Assembly (NCBI GenBank): GCA_947628925.1
Contig: CANRBU010000019.1
Coordinates: forward strand, 1-12,650
Source of the DNA: an uncultured Clostridia bacterium
Lineage (GTDB): Bacteria > Bacillota > Clostridia > TANB77 > CAG-508
Direction of reading: 5' to 3'
DNA length: 12,650 bases
Below, one piece after another: positions 5,901 through 12,144 of the stretch. A model generated the notes under the pieces. The model was not told the origin of the DNA. It searched no databases and saw only the letters and a program-made list of their open reading frames with translations. Each line of letters opens with the position of its first letter. Position 1 is the first letter of the stretch. A program made the position numbers and the translations under genes.

Positions 5901-6101
5901 TGTTATTAAGTCTATATTGTCAAATGTTTTGTTGTAGGTTCTAATATCTTGACATTGAAAGTTAGTTCCATGTATAGCATTAAAACTTGCCATGGCATAT
6001 TTATCTATTTCAACTGCATCTACTATTTCTAAATCTATACCAATATTTTTTAATGCTTTACTACAAGCACCTATTCCTGCAAATAACTCAATTATTCTCA
6101 T
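5892..6101 (-). CDS. C5 cytosine DNA methyltransferase, N-terminal part (zero frame)
   Basis: Begins MRIIELFAGIGACSKALKNI, the unmistakable S-adenosylmethionine-binding motif I (FAGIG, residues 7-11) of C5 methyltransferases. It is followed by AVEIDKYAMASFNAIHG (motif II region) and QDIRTYN. The frame reaches DNIDLITH, then CGG and immediately TAG, just before the catalytic PCQ loop; a +1 shift gives ITH-GSPCQDFSLAGKQAGG. The 69-aa zero-frame product has cofactor motifs only and cannot methylate. GGAG lies 9 nt before the ATG, which overlaps the TGA of the 121-aa gene. Target sequence cannot be read from the protein. Confidence 0.92.
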   Translation of the reverse strand: MRIIELFAGIGACSKALKNIGIDLEIVDAVEIDKYAMASFNAIHGTNFQCQDIRTYNKTFDNIDLITHR

Positions 6102-6463
6102 TGTTCATTACTCCATTTTATTTTTGTATTATCATTTACTATTGCGTCATATTCAACATTGTTTTCTTTTAATTCTTCTATACAGTCAGCAACACTTAAA
6201 TGACCTGTTCTGAAACTATCAACATTTTCCCATATGCGTAACATTATTTCAGGCAATCTTTTTTTGCCAAATCCACATACATATCTTAGAGTATAAGCAA
6301 CTGCAATATTATAAATATCTAAATATTGCTCTATTGCTTTTTGAGTTTCTTTTTCGCAATTAGAAATCATGTCATAATATACTTCGTCTACCCATTTGCG
6401 TAATTTTTTAGGATCATCAAAAACTTTTGTTAATTGTTTTTCTTGTCTTTTTGTTAATTCCAT
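6098..6463 (-). CDS. Hypothetical phage protein, 121 aa
   Basis: I take the ATG at 6463-6461 because AGGAG lies 8 nt upstream and this start avoids overlap with the preceding gene; an upstream in-frame ATG at 6502 lacks this support. The protein is helical throughout (MELTKRQEKQLTKVFDDPKK). Its middle, VAYTLRYVCGFGKKRLPEIM, followed by IWENVDSFRTGHLSVADCIE, matches a recurrent phage family whose hallmark is a x-x-FGFGKKRL turn and then a helix ending in a short acidic element. No enzymatic residues are evident. Function unknown. Its TGA overlaps the ATG of the C5 methyltransferase. Confidence 0.75.
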   Translation of the reverse strand: MELTKRQEKQLTKVFDDPKKLRKWVDEVYYDMISNCEKETQKAIEQYLDIYNIAVAYTLRYVCGFGKKRLPEIMLRIWENVDSFRTGHLSVADCIEELKENNVEYDAIVNDNTKIKWSNEQ

Positions 6464-6479
6464 ATGCACATCTCCTAAC

Positions 6480-7694
6480 CTAGAATAATACTTCTTCATC
6501 ATCTTTTAAATCTATGATGTCCAATACTTCTAATTCTGTTGTCGTTATGCTTCGTGATGTGTCTAATGACGACAAATTTTCTCTTTTTACTTTGCATTTT
6601 AATATTGCTTTTTCTCTTTCGCTTGAATAATTACTGTTATGTAAATCTTCTTTTCTACAAATATACAAATATCCATCTCCATAGTTGCTTGGTTTCATAA
6701 TCTCGCCTATTTTATATTCATAATTTGAGTCATAAAAACTAAAATATTTTCCATCTTTTTTATGAACATATTTATAAAAAATAAAATCTTTTGGAATAAT
6801 TGTGTTTGCTATTTTCTTATATTTTTTTGAATTTTCAGTTATTTCTTCTTTATCTATTTTTGCATAATGTTCCTTTCCAAAATATAAATACGTTTGCTCT
6901 TTTTCTATTTCAAAATATGGAATTTTATAATCTAACAGAGTTCTATATCTCTCAAAATCATCATCAATTTTAAGAATTTCTGACATAAAAGCATTTACTC
7001 TTTCATTTTTTAAATTTGTAAATTCTATGTTATCTATTTGCTTAATGACATTACTTAAATTAAATTTCTTTTTTCTTTTTATTTCTGCCATAATGTCTTC
7101 GCCGTACATTCCACCTAAATGTTTTTCTATGTCATCATAACTTTTTATTGATAATTCATTTATAGCAAGAATTATTTTTATTAGTTCTGAATTGTTTATA
7201 TTAAATCCTTTTTCAGTATATTTTTTAATTCTTAGTCCTGATATAAGTGGAAAAGCTGTTGTGGGATTAAATATAATCTCTTTTTTTGCAATATCTTTCA
7301 AAAAATCTTCATGTAAAACAAATTTCCCTTTTTGCATATCATAAGCTCCCATACAAATTGTAAAATCAAAATCTGTAAAAATATCTTCTGGTTTTTGATA
7401 ATAATTCATGAAAATAAATTGAACTACAATATCATTTATTTTAAAGGTTATAGCCTTTTTACTTATATGAACGATATATTCTCCCTCAAATTCATTTATT
7501 AAACAATTAAATAAATCCGCTTTACTTTTAAAATAAATATCAAAATCATTTATTTCTGACTTAGAAAAAATACTAGTGATACTTCCTCCTGCTATATAAC
7601 AATCATAATTTTTAATTTTTTCGTATATGTTGTCTAACTTGTATATTAATAACGCTTTTTCTTTGGGATAATTTTTTGTTATAATTTTACCCAT
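6480..7694 (-). CDS. Nucleotidyltransferase-fold phage protein, 404 aa
   Basis: Residues 32-55 (CYIAGGSITSIFS, then INDFDIYF) carry the nucleotidyltransferase signature: GGS at 36-38, and D50-x-D52 as the two metal-binding aspartates. The later strand that often carries a third carboxylate reads VVQFIF (90-95), so that acid may be missing. DFDFTICMGAYD (108-119) and FNPTTAFPLISGLRIKKY (142-159) are further family landmarks I recognise from phage proteins. The C-terminal 100 residues (YKYVHKKDGKYFSFY, then EYKIGEI ... GYLYICRKEDLH) look like a separate small sensor or binding domain. Substrate unknown: transfer of nucleotides to RNA, tRNA or protein is possible. GAGG lies about 9 nt before the ATG, which is one base after the nuclease stop. 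Confidence 0.78.
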   Translation of the reverse strand: MGKIITKNYPKEKALLIYKLDNIYEKIKNYDCYIAGGSITSIFSKSEINDFDIYFKSKADLFNCLINEFEGEYIVHISKKAITFKINDIVVQFIFMNYYQKPEDIFTDFDFTICMGAYDMQKGKFVLHEDFLKDIAKKEIIFNPTTAFPLISGLRIKKYTEKGFNINNSELIKIILAINELSIKSYDDIEKHLGGMYGEDIMAEIKRKKKFNLSNVIKQIDNIEFTNLKNERVNAFMSEILKIDDDFERYRTLLDYKIPYFEIEKEQTYLYFGKEHYAKIDKEEITENSKKYKKIANTIIPKDFIFYKYVHKKDGKYFSFYDSNYEYKIGEIMKPSNYGDGYLYICRKEDLHNSNYSSEREKAILKCKVKRENLSSLDTSRSITTTELEVLDIIDLKDDEEVLF

Positions 7695-7695
7695 T

Positions 7696-8061
7696 TTATA
7701 AGTCCTCTTTTCTGATTTCAGTTATTTGCATATCTTTGTAAACATACTCAAATAGCTTTTTCTTTAGCTTATATACTTCGTTTCTATACCCTTTTGTATC
7801 TTCTATGACCTTTTTTCCTGTACGTACATCAACATATACAAAATCAGCGATATAAGTTATTGCTCTTATTGTTTTATTGCCTTTTTTATAACGTGGCTGT
7901 AACTCAAAAGATACTTGCCTTTGTAAATTCTTTATTTCTCCAGCACGTTCAAGGATTTTTAATTGACGGTATCGAGAATATTCAAGTAGCGAATCAAACT
8001 CTTGTCCGTCTGCTACAATTTTTTCATTCCCATATTTACTTCTGCTTATATGCATTATCAA
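7696..8061 (-). CDS. DUF1064 family phage nuclease (PD-(D/E)XK-like), 121 aa
   Basis: Close to a textbook DUF1064 protein: SKYGNEK, FDSLLEYSRYRQLKILERAG, LQRQVSFELQPRY, then RAITYIADFVYVDV and VIEDTKGYRNEVYKLKKKLF. Likely catalytic residues are E27, D73 (in YIADF), D88 and K90 (EDTK, the D-x-K of a PD-(D/E)XK fold). The family is usually found with phage replication genes and is thought to act on branched or recombining DNA; that activity is inferred. Length is normal. The start is a TTG at 8061-8059 with AAAGGAG 10 nt upstream; the ATG two codons later is the alternative. Confidence 0.85.
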   Translation of the reverse strand: MIMHISRSKYGNEKIVADGQEFDSLLEYSRYRQLKILERAGEIKNLQRQVSFELQPRYKKGNKTIRAITYIADFVYVDVRTGKKVIEDTKGYRNEVYKLKKKLFEYVYKDMQITEIRKEDL

Positions 8062-8065
8062 TAGT

Positions 8066-8614
8066 TTATTTCTCCTTTCCTAGTTGTTTAATATCCATTT
8101 TATCAACTAGTTGTTTTGTAAAATCTTTCATACTCTGTGGCAATAGCTTGTCCTTTTTTTCTCTTTCAAGTAGCAATTCAAACTGTTTTAAAAATTGACC
8201 TTTTACAACAGTATTTACTTCTTGGCTAGAACACATAGCTAATTCTTTAACTTGTCTAACAGAGCCAAAGAATTTTTTAACAATTGGAGAAGCGGTATCA
8301 AATTCTTCTTCGGTCATATAAATACCATTACTAATCATGGAATAAGCTTCTTCCCATGCTTCTATTGCTGTTATTGTTGGCATAGAATTCGTCAATTCTA
8401 ATGCATTTTTTCGTATCTCTGCAATAGTAGGTGGATAAGGTATCTCTATCATAGCTTTTTTTACCGCTTGTAATACCAAATTGTATTCTAAATCTCCTAA
8501 ACACGCATACCAGCTAGTAATCATAAGCTCTTTCTCTGGCTTACTTTTTTGAGAAATAGCATTATAATTTCCCGCTAATAGGCTTATTACTTGTATAGTT
8601 TCTTGTTTATTCAT
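8066..8614 (-). CDS. Replicative helicase loader/inhibitor, G39P-like
   Basis: The start at 8614-8612 is chosen for GGGAGGAGG 6-7 nt upstream; an earlier in-frame ATG at 8650 lies inside the replication organizer. The N-terminal 70 residues (MNKQETIQVISLLAGNYNAI through YPPTIAEIRKNALEL) form the helical domain of the family typified by SPP1 gp39. The sign is an aromatic W-Y-A-x-L-x-D-x-x-Y, then a P-Y-P-P-T-I-x-E-I-R turn. The remainder is helical and charged, as expected for the helicase-contact region. SPP1 gp39 delivers the hexameric helicase to the initiator at the origin. No phage helicase gene lies in the window, so it may load a host or out-of-window helicase. It overlaps the organizer gene by 8 nt. 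Confidence 0.85.
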   Translation of the reverse strand: MNKQETIQVISLLAGNYNAISQKSKPEKELMITSWYACLGDLEYNLVLQAVKKAMIEIPYPPTIAEIRKNALELTNSMPTITAIEAWEEAYSMISNGIYMTEEEFDTASPIVKKFFGSVRQVKELAMCSSQEVNTVVKGQFLKQFELLLEREKKDKLLPQSMKDFTKQLVDKMDIKQLGKEK

Positions 8615-9356
8615 TTTTAGCCTCCTCCCAGAGTTGTTTAAAGTCGTCAAAAGAACTTTGGTCTACAGTTTCATCTTCCCACCTACGTTGGTTTAACCAT
8701 GTAGAGGGATGGGGGATAAACCTTCCACCATCTTTTTGCCAGTCCCTACTAGCCCTAAATTGTTCCAAACTATCCATGATAGAACTAAACAATTCATTCG
8801 ACGGTGTGTTTTTCATAAACCACTCTTTGACTTTTTGCTTTTTTACTTTTCTAGGATAAGCACTATAAAATTTATTAAACTGTGTTTCCCAAGTTTCTAA
8901 TACAACTGGGTCATTGCCCTCGGTCAAAACTTGTTTTTGACCTTTTTCTTTTTCTTTATTTTCTTTTTCTTTAGTTTCCTTTATTTTATTTTCTTTTATT
9001 TTACTTTCCTTTACTTTACTTTGGTTTTTTTCGGTTTCATTTTGAAAACCGTTCGGTTTTTTTTCGGTTTTTGGTGGTCGACCGCCCAACTTTCCATTTG
9101 CTTGATTTATAGCCTTTTTTCTCTCGTACTCTAACATTCTATCTAATAAAGATTCACTGTAAAATTTTTGGTCTTCTTCTACAAATAATTTATAATCATC
9201 TATACATTTTTTTATGTATTCTTCGATGTCAATATTTGTATTGGTTAAAGTTTTAATTGCTCTGTATGTGTTTTCATTAAGATCTAATTTATAATCTTTT
9301 TCATTTCGTAACATTTCTATAATTACCCAAAATAAGCCATAACCGTTCAAGAGCAT
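8607..9356 (-). CDS. Replication organizer (DUF4373/DnaD-like phage initiator), main part
   Basis: Real coding begins at GYGLFWVIIEMLRNEKDYKL (residue 5 on), the continuation of a DUF4373/Lin1244-type winged-helix N-terminal domain. A linker GKLGGRPP follows, then a highly charged K-E repeat (about residues 112-141). The C-terminal domain (YSAYPRK, then DGGRFIPHPSTWLNQRRWED) is typical of phage replication proteins. The first 30 residues of the domain are encoded in another frame (9301-9435), joined +1 at CGG 9345; joined length is about 275. The nominal ATG at 9356 has no ribosome binding site. The protein should bind the phage origin and recruit the helicase loader encoded next. Confidence 0.88.
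   Translation of the reverse strand: MLLNGYGLFWVIIEMLRNEKDYKLDLNENTYRAIKTLTNTNIDIEEYIKKCIDDYKLFVEEDQKFYSESLLDRMLEYERKKAINQANGKLGGRPPKTEKKPNGFQNETEKNQSKVKESKIKENKIKETKEKENKEKEKGQKQVLTEGNDPVVLETWETQFNKFYSAYPRKVKKQKVKEWFMKNTPSNELFSSIMDSLEQFRASRDWQKDGGRFIPHPSTWLNQRRWEDETVDQSSFDDFKQLWEEAKNE
8935..9026 (-). repeat. AT-rich degenerate tandem repeat in the organizer linker
   Basis: The minus strand is a long purine-rich run of AAAG/AAAA-T units. It encodes alternating lysine and glutamate (KVKESKIKENKIKETKEKEN and similar), with a loose period of 12-15 nt. It sits between the two domains of the replication protein and is nearly free of G or C on many stretches, so it should melt easily. Confidence 0.7.
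9030..9070 (+). repeat. Iteron-like TTCGGTTT boxes, possible origin
   Basis: Three direct copies of TTCGGTTT (9030-9037, 9052-9059, 9063-9070) and one inverted AAAACCG (9045-9051) lie within 41 bases. The inverted copy and the second direct copy form the interrupted palindrome AAAACCG-TT-CGGTTTT. They are inside the replication organizer gene, beside the easily melted AT-rich run at 8935-9026. This arrangement matches origins placed inside initiator genes, as in lambda O. It is a candidate only, since the codons also make sense as protein linker. Confidence 0.45.
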
Positions 9357-9435
9357 AATCAGCTCTCATATTAAGTATTTTTATGTCTGTAATAGCATTA
9401 CTATCATGAGAAAAATAATATGTTTCTTTTGGCAT
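9301..9435 (-). CDS. Replication organizer, N-terminal part (zero frame)
   Basis: From ATG 9435 this frame encodes MPKETYYFSHDSNAITDIKI and then LNMRADYALE. That is a standard DUF4373-type opening (x-Y-F-x-H-D-x-x-A-x-x-D-x-K-I-x-x-L/M-R-A). AAGGAG lies about 10 nt upstream, whereas the in-frame ATG at 9444 is too close to it. After ALE comes CGG, then RLWLILGNYRNVTK and a stop, unlike the family. Shifting +1 at CGG gives ALE-GYGLFWVIIEML, the family's usual E-G-Y-G sequence. The zero-frame product is only 44 residues and would be non-functional. Coordinates include the out-of-frame tail to the TGA at 9303-9301. Confidence 0.82.
   Translation of the reverse strand: MPKETYYFSHDSNAITDIKILNMRADYALERLWLILGNYRNVTK
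9340..9348 (-). other. CGG +1 frameshift site in the replication organizer
   Basis: The minus strand reads GAA CGG TTA in the upstream frame and GAA (C) GGT TAT GGC in the downstream frame. The result is E-G-Y-G, which is what this family has at that place. The zero frame stops 14 codons later. There is no homopolymer here to invite an ordinary indel error, and no internal Shine-Dalgarno element immediately before the site. Confidence 0.8.
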
Positions 9436-9437
9436 AT

Positions 9438-9791
9438 TTAACATTCTCCTTCGGATTCATCTCCTATTTTTTCTAATAAGTTTTTTAAAGCTTGTTTTAT
9501 CTCTTTGTTTGCGTTATCCAAATATATTGTCTGCACTTCTACTTTGGATTTTTTTGGATTTGATTTTTTGAAAAAGTCTGTAAATATATTTTTCTTGTTT
9601 CTCTTTTGAAAATCCACATGTTTGTACTTATTCTCATATAAAACTGTTTTTATTATGTCTAAAATCTCATCTCTGCTAAGTATCTCTTCTTCATATACTG
9701 CTGAAAGTATTGCAGTTAATTCTTCTTTAGTAGATGTTGTTGAAGTTTCTTCTATTTCTAGTTTATGGCTTCGTGAATCAGCTTTTATCAT
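9438..9791 (-). CDS. Hypothetical phage protein, 117 aa
   Basis: The start at 9791-9789 (MIKADSRSHKLEIEETSTTS) is favoured by AAAGAAGG 6 nt upstream; the earlier in-frame ATG at 9824 lacks one. The region KLEIEETSTTSTKEELTAIL, then SAVYEEEILSRDEILDIIKT, follows the plan of small phage proteins that begin with an E-x-S-G/T-T-x-x-E-L-x-x-E/I-L-x-x-L element. A basic middle (FQKRNKKNIFTDFFKKSNPK) leads to a helical acidic tail. It overlaps the HNH-like gene by 14 nt, and its ribosome binding site lies in that gene. Function unknown. Confidence 0.72.
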   Translation of the reverse strand: MIKADSRSHKLEIEETSTTSTKEELTAILSAVYEEEILSRDEILDIIKTVLYENKYKHVDFQKRNKKNIFTDFFKKSNPKKSKVEVQTIYLDNANKEIKQALKNLLEKIGDESEGEC

Positions 9792-10242
9792 TTTTACACC
9801 TTCTTTCTGTATAATCTTGTCCAAATTCTTTTATAAACAATTCTTTTCCGTATTTTGCTATAAAAGCTTTTTGACCTATTATTTGATATTTTTGTTTTAT
9901 TTTTTGTTTATCTTCTACTAATCTATGACAATGAATACAAGCTCCAACACATAATCCCCATTTAATACTTTTTAGTCTATTTATGCCACCAATAAGTTCA
10001 TGAATTGATTCTGCTTCATTGCCACAAAAGAAACATACTGACATATCTTCTTGAATAATGCTAAATCTTTTGCTTTCTTTTTTCTTTAATGCTTTTGTCT
10101 TTTTGGGTATATCTTTAATTGCCTTATATTGCCTTTTAGGACAGTTTTTACATTTGCTTAATATAATTTCACTCTTTGACATAGTACAATAAAAATATGA
10201 CTTATATTTTCGTTGCCTTTTCCTTAAATACATACAATACAT
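9778..10242 (-). CDS. HNH-like zinc phage protein
   Basis: The C-terminal half carries CFFCG (C70, C73), IHELIGGINRLKS (H81, N88) and CIHCHRLVED (C102, C105, H106), then KQKYQIIGQKAFIAKYGKEL and FGQDY. This is the layout of the small phage HNH-related family that typically has an H-H-I/E-x-x-G-x-x-N-R core between two zinc cysteine pairs. The usual second histidine is replaced by glutamate (HEL). Nuclease activity is therefore not assured; many relatives are annotated only as recombination-associated. The start is uncertain: the ATG at 10242 follows the previous stop by one base but has a poor ribosome binding site, and the ATG at 10182 (MSKSEIILSKC) is also possible. Confidence 0.72.
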   Translation of the reverse strand: MYCMYLRKRQRKYKSYFYCTMSKSEIILSKCKNCPKRQYKAIKDIPKKTKALKKKESKRFSIIQEDMSVCFFCGNEAESIHELIGGINRLKSIKWGLCVGACIHCHRLVEDKQKIKQKYQIIGQKAFIAKYGKELFIKEFGQDYTERRCKNDKS

Positions 10243-10243
10243 T

Positions 10244-10579
10244 TTATAAAATATCTTTACTCATTCGTAATGCTCTCTCATCTTCCCATGCTTGTCTAAA
10301 CCAACTTCTAGTCGTTATATGTAGTTCTTGCAATTGTCGATATTTTTGATAACAATAATCGCTAAAATCCATTTTTCGTAATCCATATTCTTTTGCTATT
10401 TTAGAAGCATTACTTTGTATTTCTGACCACCTGGTACCTAGTAGCCATGTATCTTTTTGTAATTGTAATAATGTTTCTTTATCCGTTATATCAACATTTT
10501 GGAAAGTTTCGGCAACTTTTCTAAATTGGTTCATATCGTATTGTACTAACGGTTCAAATTGGCTTTTAATAATTTCCAT
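10244..10579 (-). CDS. Hypothetical phage protein, 111 aa
   Basis: Soluble, helix-rich and aromatic protein (MEIIKSQFEPLVQYDMNQFR; KDTWLLGTRWSEIQSNASKI; ITTRSWFRQAWEDERALRMS). No known motif, membrane segment or metal-binding cluster is visible. It lies between the SSB-like gene and the HNH-like gene, so a role in DNA metabolism is plausible but unproven. AGGAGGAG sits 5 nt before the ATG and overlaps the stop codon of the SSB-like gene. I do not recognise a family. Confidence 0.75.
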   Translation of the reverse strand: MEIIKSQFEPLVQYDMNQFRKVAETFQNVDITDKETLLQLQKDTWLLGTRWSEIQSNASKIAKEYGLRKMDFSDYCYQKYRQLQELHITTRSWFRQAWEDERALRMSKDIL

Positions 10580-10589
10580 TTAACTCCTC

Positions 10590-11249
10590 CTAAAAAGGTA
10601 ATTCTTTTTTTGTTTCATCAGTAGTTTCTTTTATATTTTCTTCTTGTTTACCTTCTTGCTCTTTTTTCAATTCTTCATATTCTTTAATATACAAATCTAA
10701 TTGTGTTTCTTGTAAGTTTATAGCTTTTTTAATTTTTTCTTTTATCCAATTTGCTATTTTGTCATAATTTATCCATGTATTTGGATCGTATGTATCAAAT
10801 ATGAAAGTATCTTTTGCTGGTTCTATTTTTACTCCTTTTGGCATACTCATAATACTTGCTATATTTGTATAAATTTGTCCATTGTTACCTTCTTTTTGAA
10901 TAAGTTGTAACTGACATGGTACATTTAATACATTTTTTAAATCAAACCCTTCTAATTCTTCTTTTGAAAATATTTTCCCTCTCCAAGCTTCTAAATCTTT
11001 TCTTAATGTACTTTTTTCTGCTAAACTTAATGTATATTCTTTACTAATAACTCTTGGTAATTCTTCATCATTTACTTTTATTGTTTCTCCTAAAATATTC
11101 CAAATTATCATACCTTTTCTTTGTTGTTTTCCAAACATTGAATTTTCTTGAATACCTAAATCTATTATTTGAGTTGCTATTCCTTGATATACTCCTGGTT
11201 CTAATGGTGGTATGTTACTATTTCCTTCATTTTTTACAATAATACTCAT
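10590..11249 (-). CDS. SSB-like phage DNA-binding protein, 219 aa
   Basis: The first 150 residues are strand-rich (PPLEPGVYQGIATQIIDLGI, KQQRKGMIIWNILGE, LNVPCQLQLIQKEGN), consistent with an OB-type fold. The opening EPGVYQGxAxQIIDLGxQ is common in phage proteins annotated as single-stranded DNA-binding or replication proteins. The C-terminus is a flexible, highly charged tail ending DETKKELPF. Its last residues mimic the acidic D-D-x-I-P-F tip with which bacterial SSB recruits partner proteins. Role: probably protects single-stranded DNA during phage replication and recruits host replication or repair proteins. No RecT or exonuclease partner is visible. GGAG lies 9 nt before the ATG. Confidence 0.78.
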   Translation of the reverse strand: MSIIVKNEGNSNIPPLEPGVYQGIATQIIDLGIQENSMFGKQQRKGMIIWNILGETIKVNDEELPRVISKEYTLSLAEKSTLRKDLEAWRGKIFSKEELEGFDLKNVLNVPCQLQLIQKEGNNGQIYTNIASIMSMPKGVKIEPAKDTFIFDTYDPNTWINYDKIANWIKEKIKKAINLQETQLDLYIKEYEELKKEQEGKQEENIKETTDETKKELPF

Positions 11250-11410
11250 ATTTCATCTCTCCTTATAATTTTGATTTCTTTTTTTAATTTTTCTAAATAA
11301 TCTTCAAAACACATTTCTTTTATTGTTTCTTCATCACTAACATTTTCATTTACTAAAATAAAACCTACTTTTCCATTTAATTCATAATCTACTTTTTTAT
11401 ACGTTTCCAT
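11246..11410 (-). CDS. Small phage protein, 54 aa
   Basis: ATG at 11410-11408, stop TGA overlapping the ATG of the SSB-like gene (ATGA). The product begins METYKKVDYELNGKVGFILV, continues NENVSDEETIKEMCFEDYL and ends in a lysine-rich helix (EKLKKEIKIIRRDEI). AAGGTAGG lies 6-7 nt upstream, and it starts 7 nt after the stop of the coiled-coil gene. Tight packing on both sides, a ribosome binding site and ordinary codon use support a real gene. Function and family unknown. Confidence 0.68.
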   Translation of the reverse strand: METYKKVDYELNGKVGFILVNENVSDEETIKEMCFEDYLEKLKKEIKIIRRDEI

Positions 11411-11417
11411 GTTTTAC

Positions 11418-12086
11418 CTACCTTATAATTGTTGTTGCTTCTTCATTAATTTTTATTCCTGATACTTCAAATGGTTTTCCTAAAGCTTTCATAACTTTAT
11501 ATTGTTCTATTAAGTAATTTTGACCAATCTTACTAAGTTCCAATAAAGGAACATCATTTAATTTTGCGGGTACTTTTTCAATATCTGTTACTTCTACAGT
11601 ATATTTAACTCTTACTCCCATTCCTTGTACTTTTGGTGTTTCTACTACTTTTTCTGGTAATGTAGTTTTATTCATTATGTCATTAATTTTAGCTTGTGCT
11701 ATTTCAGTATTCCCATCTTCCATATCCTTTTGTGCTTCTTCTAATTGCTTCTTTTGCTCTTCTTGTTCTTTTCTTAAACGTTCTTCTTCTGCTTTTTTTA
11801 ACATCATAACTTTGGTGTTATATTCATTCATTAAGCCTCTTATATCTTTTTCAGTATCTTCTAAAGGCTTTAACAATTTATCTCTTTCGTTTTTTATTTT
11901 GTCGTAACTTTCTCTTGCTGCTGTTACCATAGGTTTATAAAAATCTTTAACTACGGTCTGTCCTTTTTTGATTCTTTTAATAAAATCTGCAGCTTGTTGC
12001 AATTCTTCTTCATTTGAAATAATTATACTTTCTGCTGTATCTTGTATCATTTGTACTGACTGCTCCAAATCTTCTTTTTGGTACAT
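11418..12086 (-). CDS. Coiled-coil phage protein of the recombination/replication region, 222 aa
   Basis: Residues about 20-130 form a long charged coiled coil (IKRIKKGQTVVKDFYKPMVT, then KAEEERLRKEQEEQKKQLEE). This leads to a compact C-terminal domain with VKYTVEVTDIEKVP, then LIEQYKVMKALGKPFEVSGIK and a final ATTIIR. The last part (V-K-A/K-x-G ... V-P/S-G-I-x-I-x-E-x-x-x-x-x-x-R) recurs in phage proteins encoded beside SSB, RecT or exonuclease genes. Partner binding during recombination is inferred, not shown. AAAGGAG lies 7 nt before the ATG. It is the first gene of the early operon after the regulator. Confidence 0.8.
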   Translation of the reverse strand: MYQKEDLEQSVQMIQDTAESIIISNEEELQQAADFIKRIKKGQTVVKDFYKPMVTAARESYDKIKNERDKLLKPLEDTEKDIRGLMNEYNTKVMMLKKAEEERLRKEQEEQKKQLEEAQKDMEDGNTEIAQAKINDIMNKTTLPEKVVETPKVQGMGVRVKYTVEVTDIEKVPAKLNDVPLLELSKIGQNYLIEQYKVMKALGKPFEVSGIKINEEATTIIR

Positions 12087-12109
12087 AAGACTTCTCCTTT
12101 CCTAAAAAT

Positions 12110-12138
12110 TTGACTTTTGCTTTTTATTTTGTTATAAT
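12110..12138 (+). promoter_or_regulatory. Near-consensus sigma-A promoter on the plus strand
   Basis: TTGACT at 12110-12115 and a perfect TATAAT at 12133-12138 are separated by exactly 17 nt. It points rightwards, against every gene in the window. No open reading frame of note follows before the hairpin at 12168-12193, so the transcript is likely non-coding or antisense. Confidence 0.6.
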
Positions 12139-12144
12139 AGGAAA

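Noticed and set aside
8931..9134. Plus-strand frame rich in phenylalanine
   Set aside because: It is the antisense shadow of the lysine/glutamate linker of the replication organizer, with no ribosome binding site.
2985..9345. CGG reassigned to another amino acid instead of a frameshift
   Set aside because: A new meaning for CGG would not rescue these genes, because the zero frame still stops within 0, 4 and 13 codons and the conserved continuation lies in the +1 frame.
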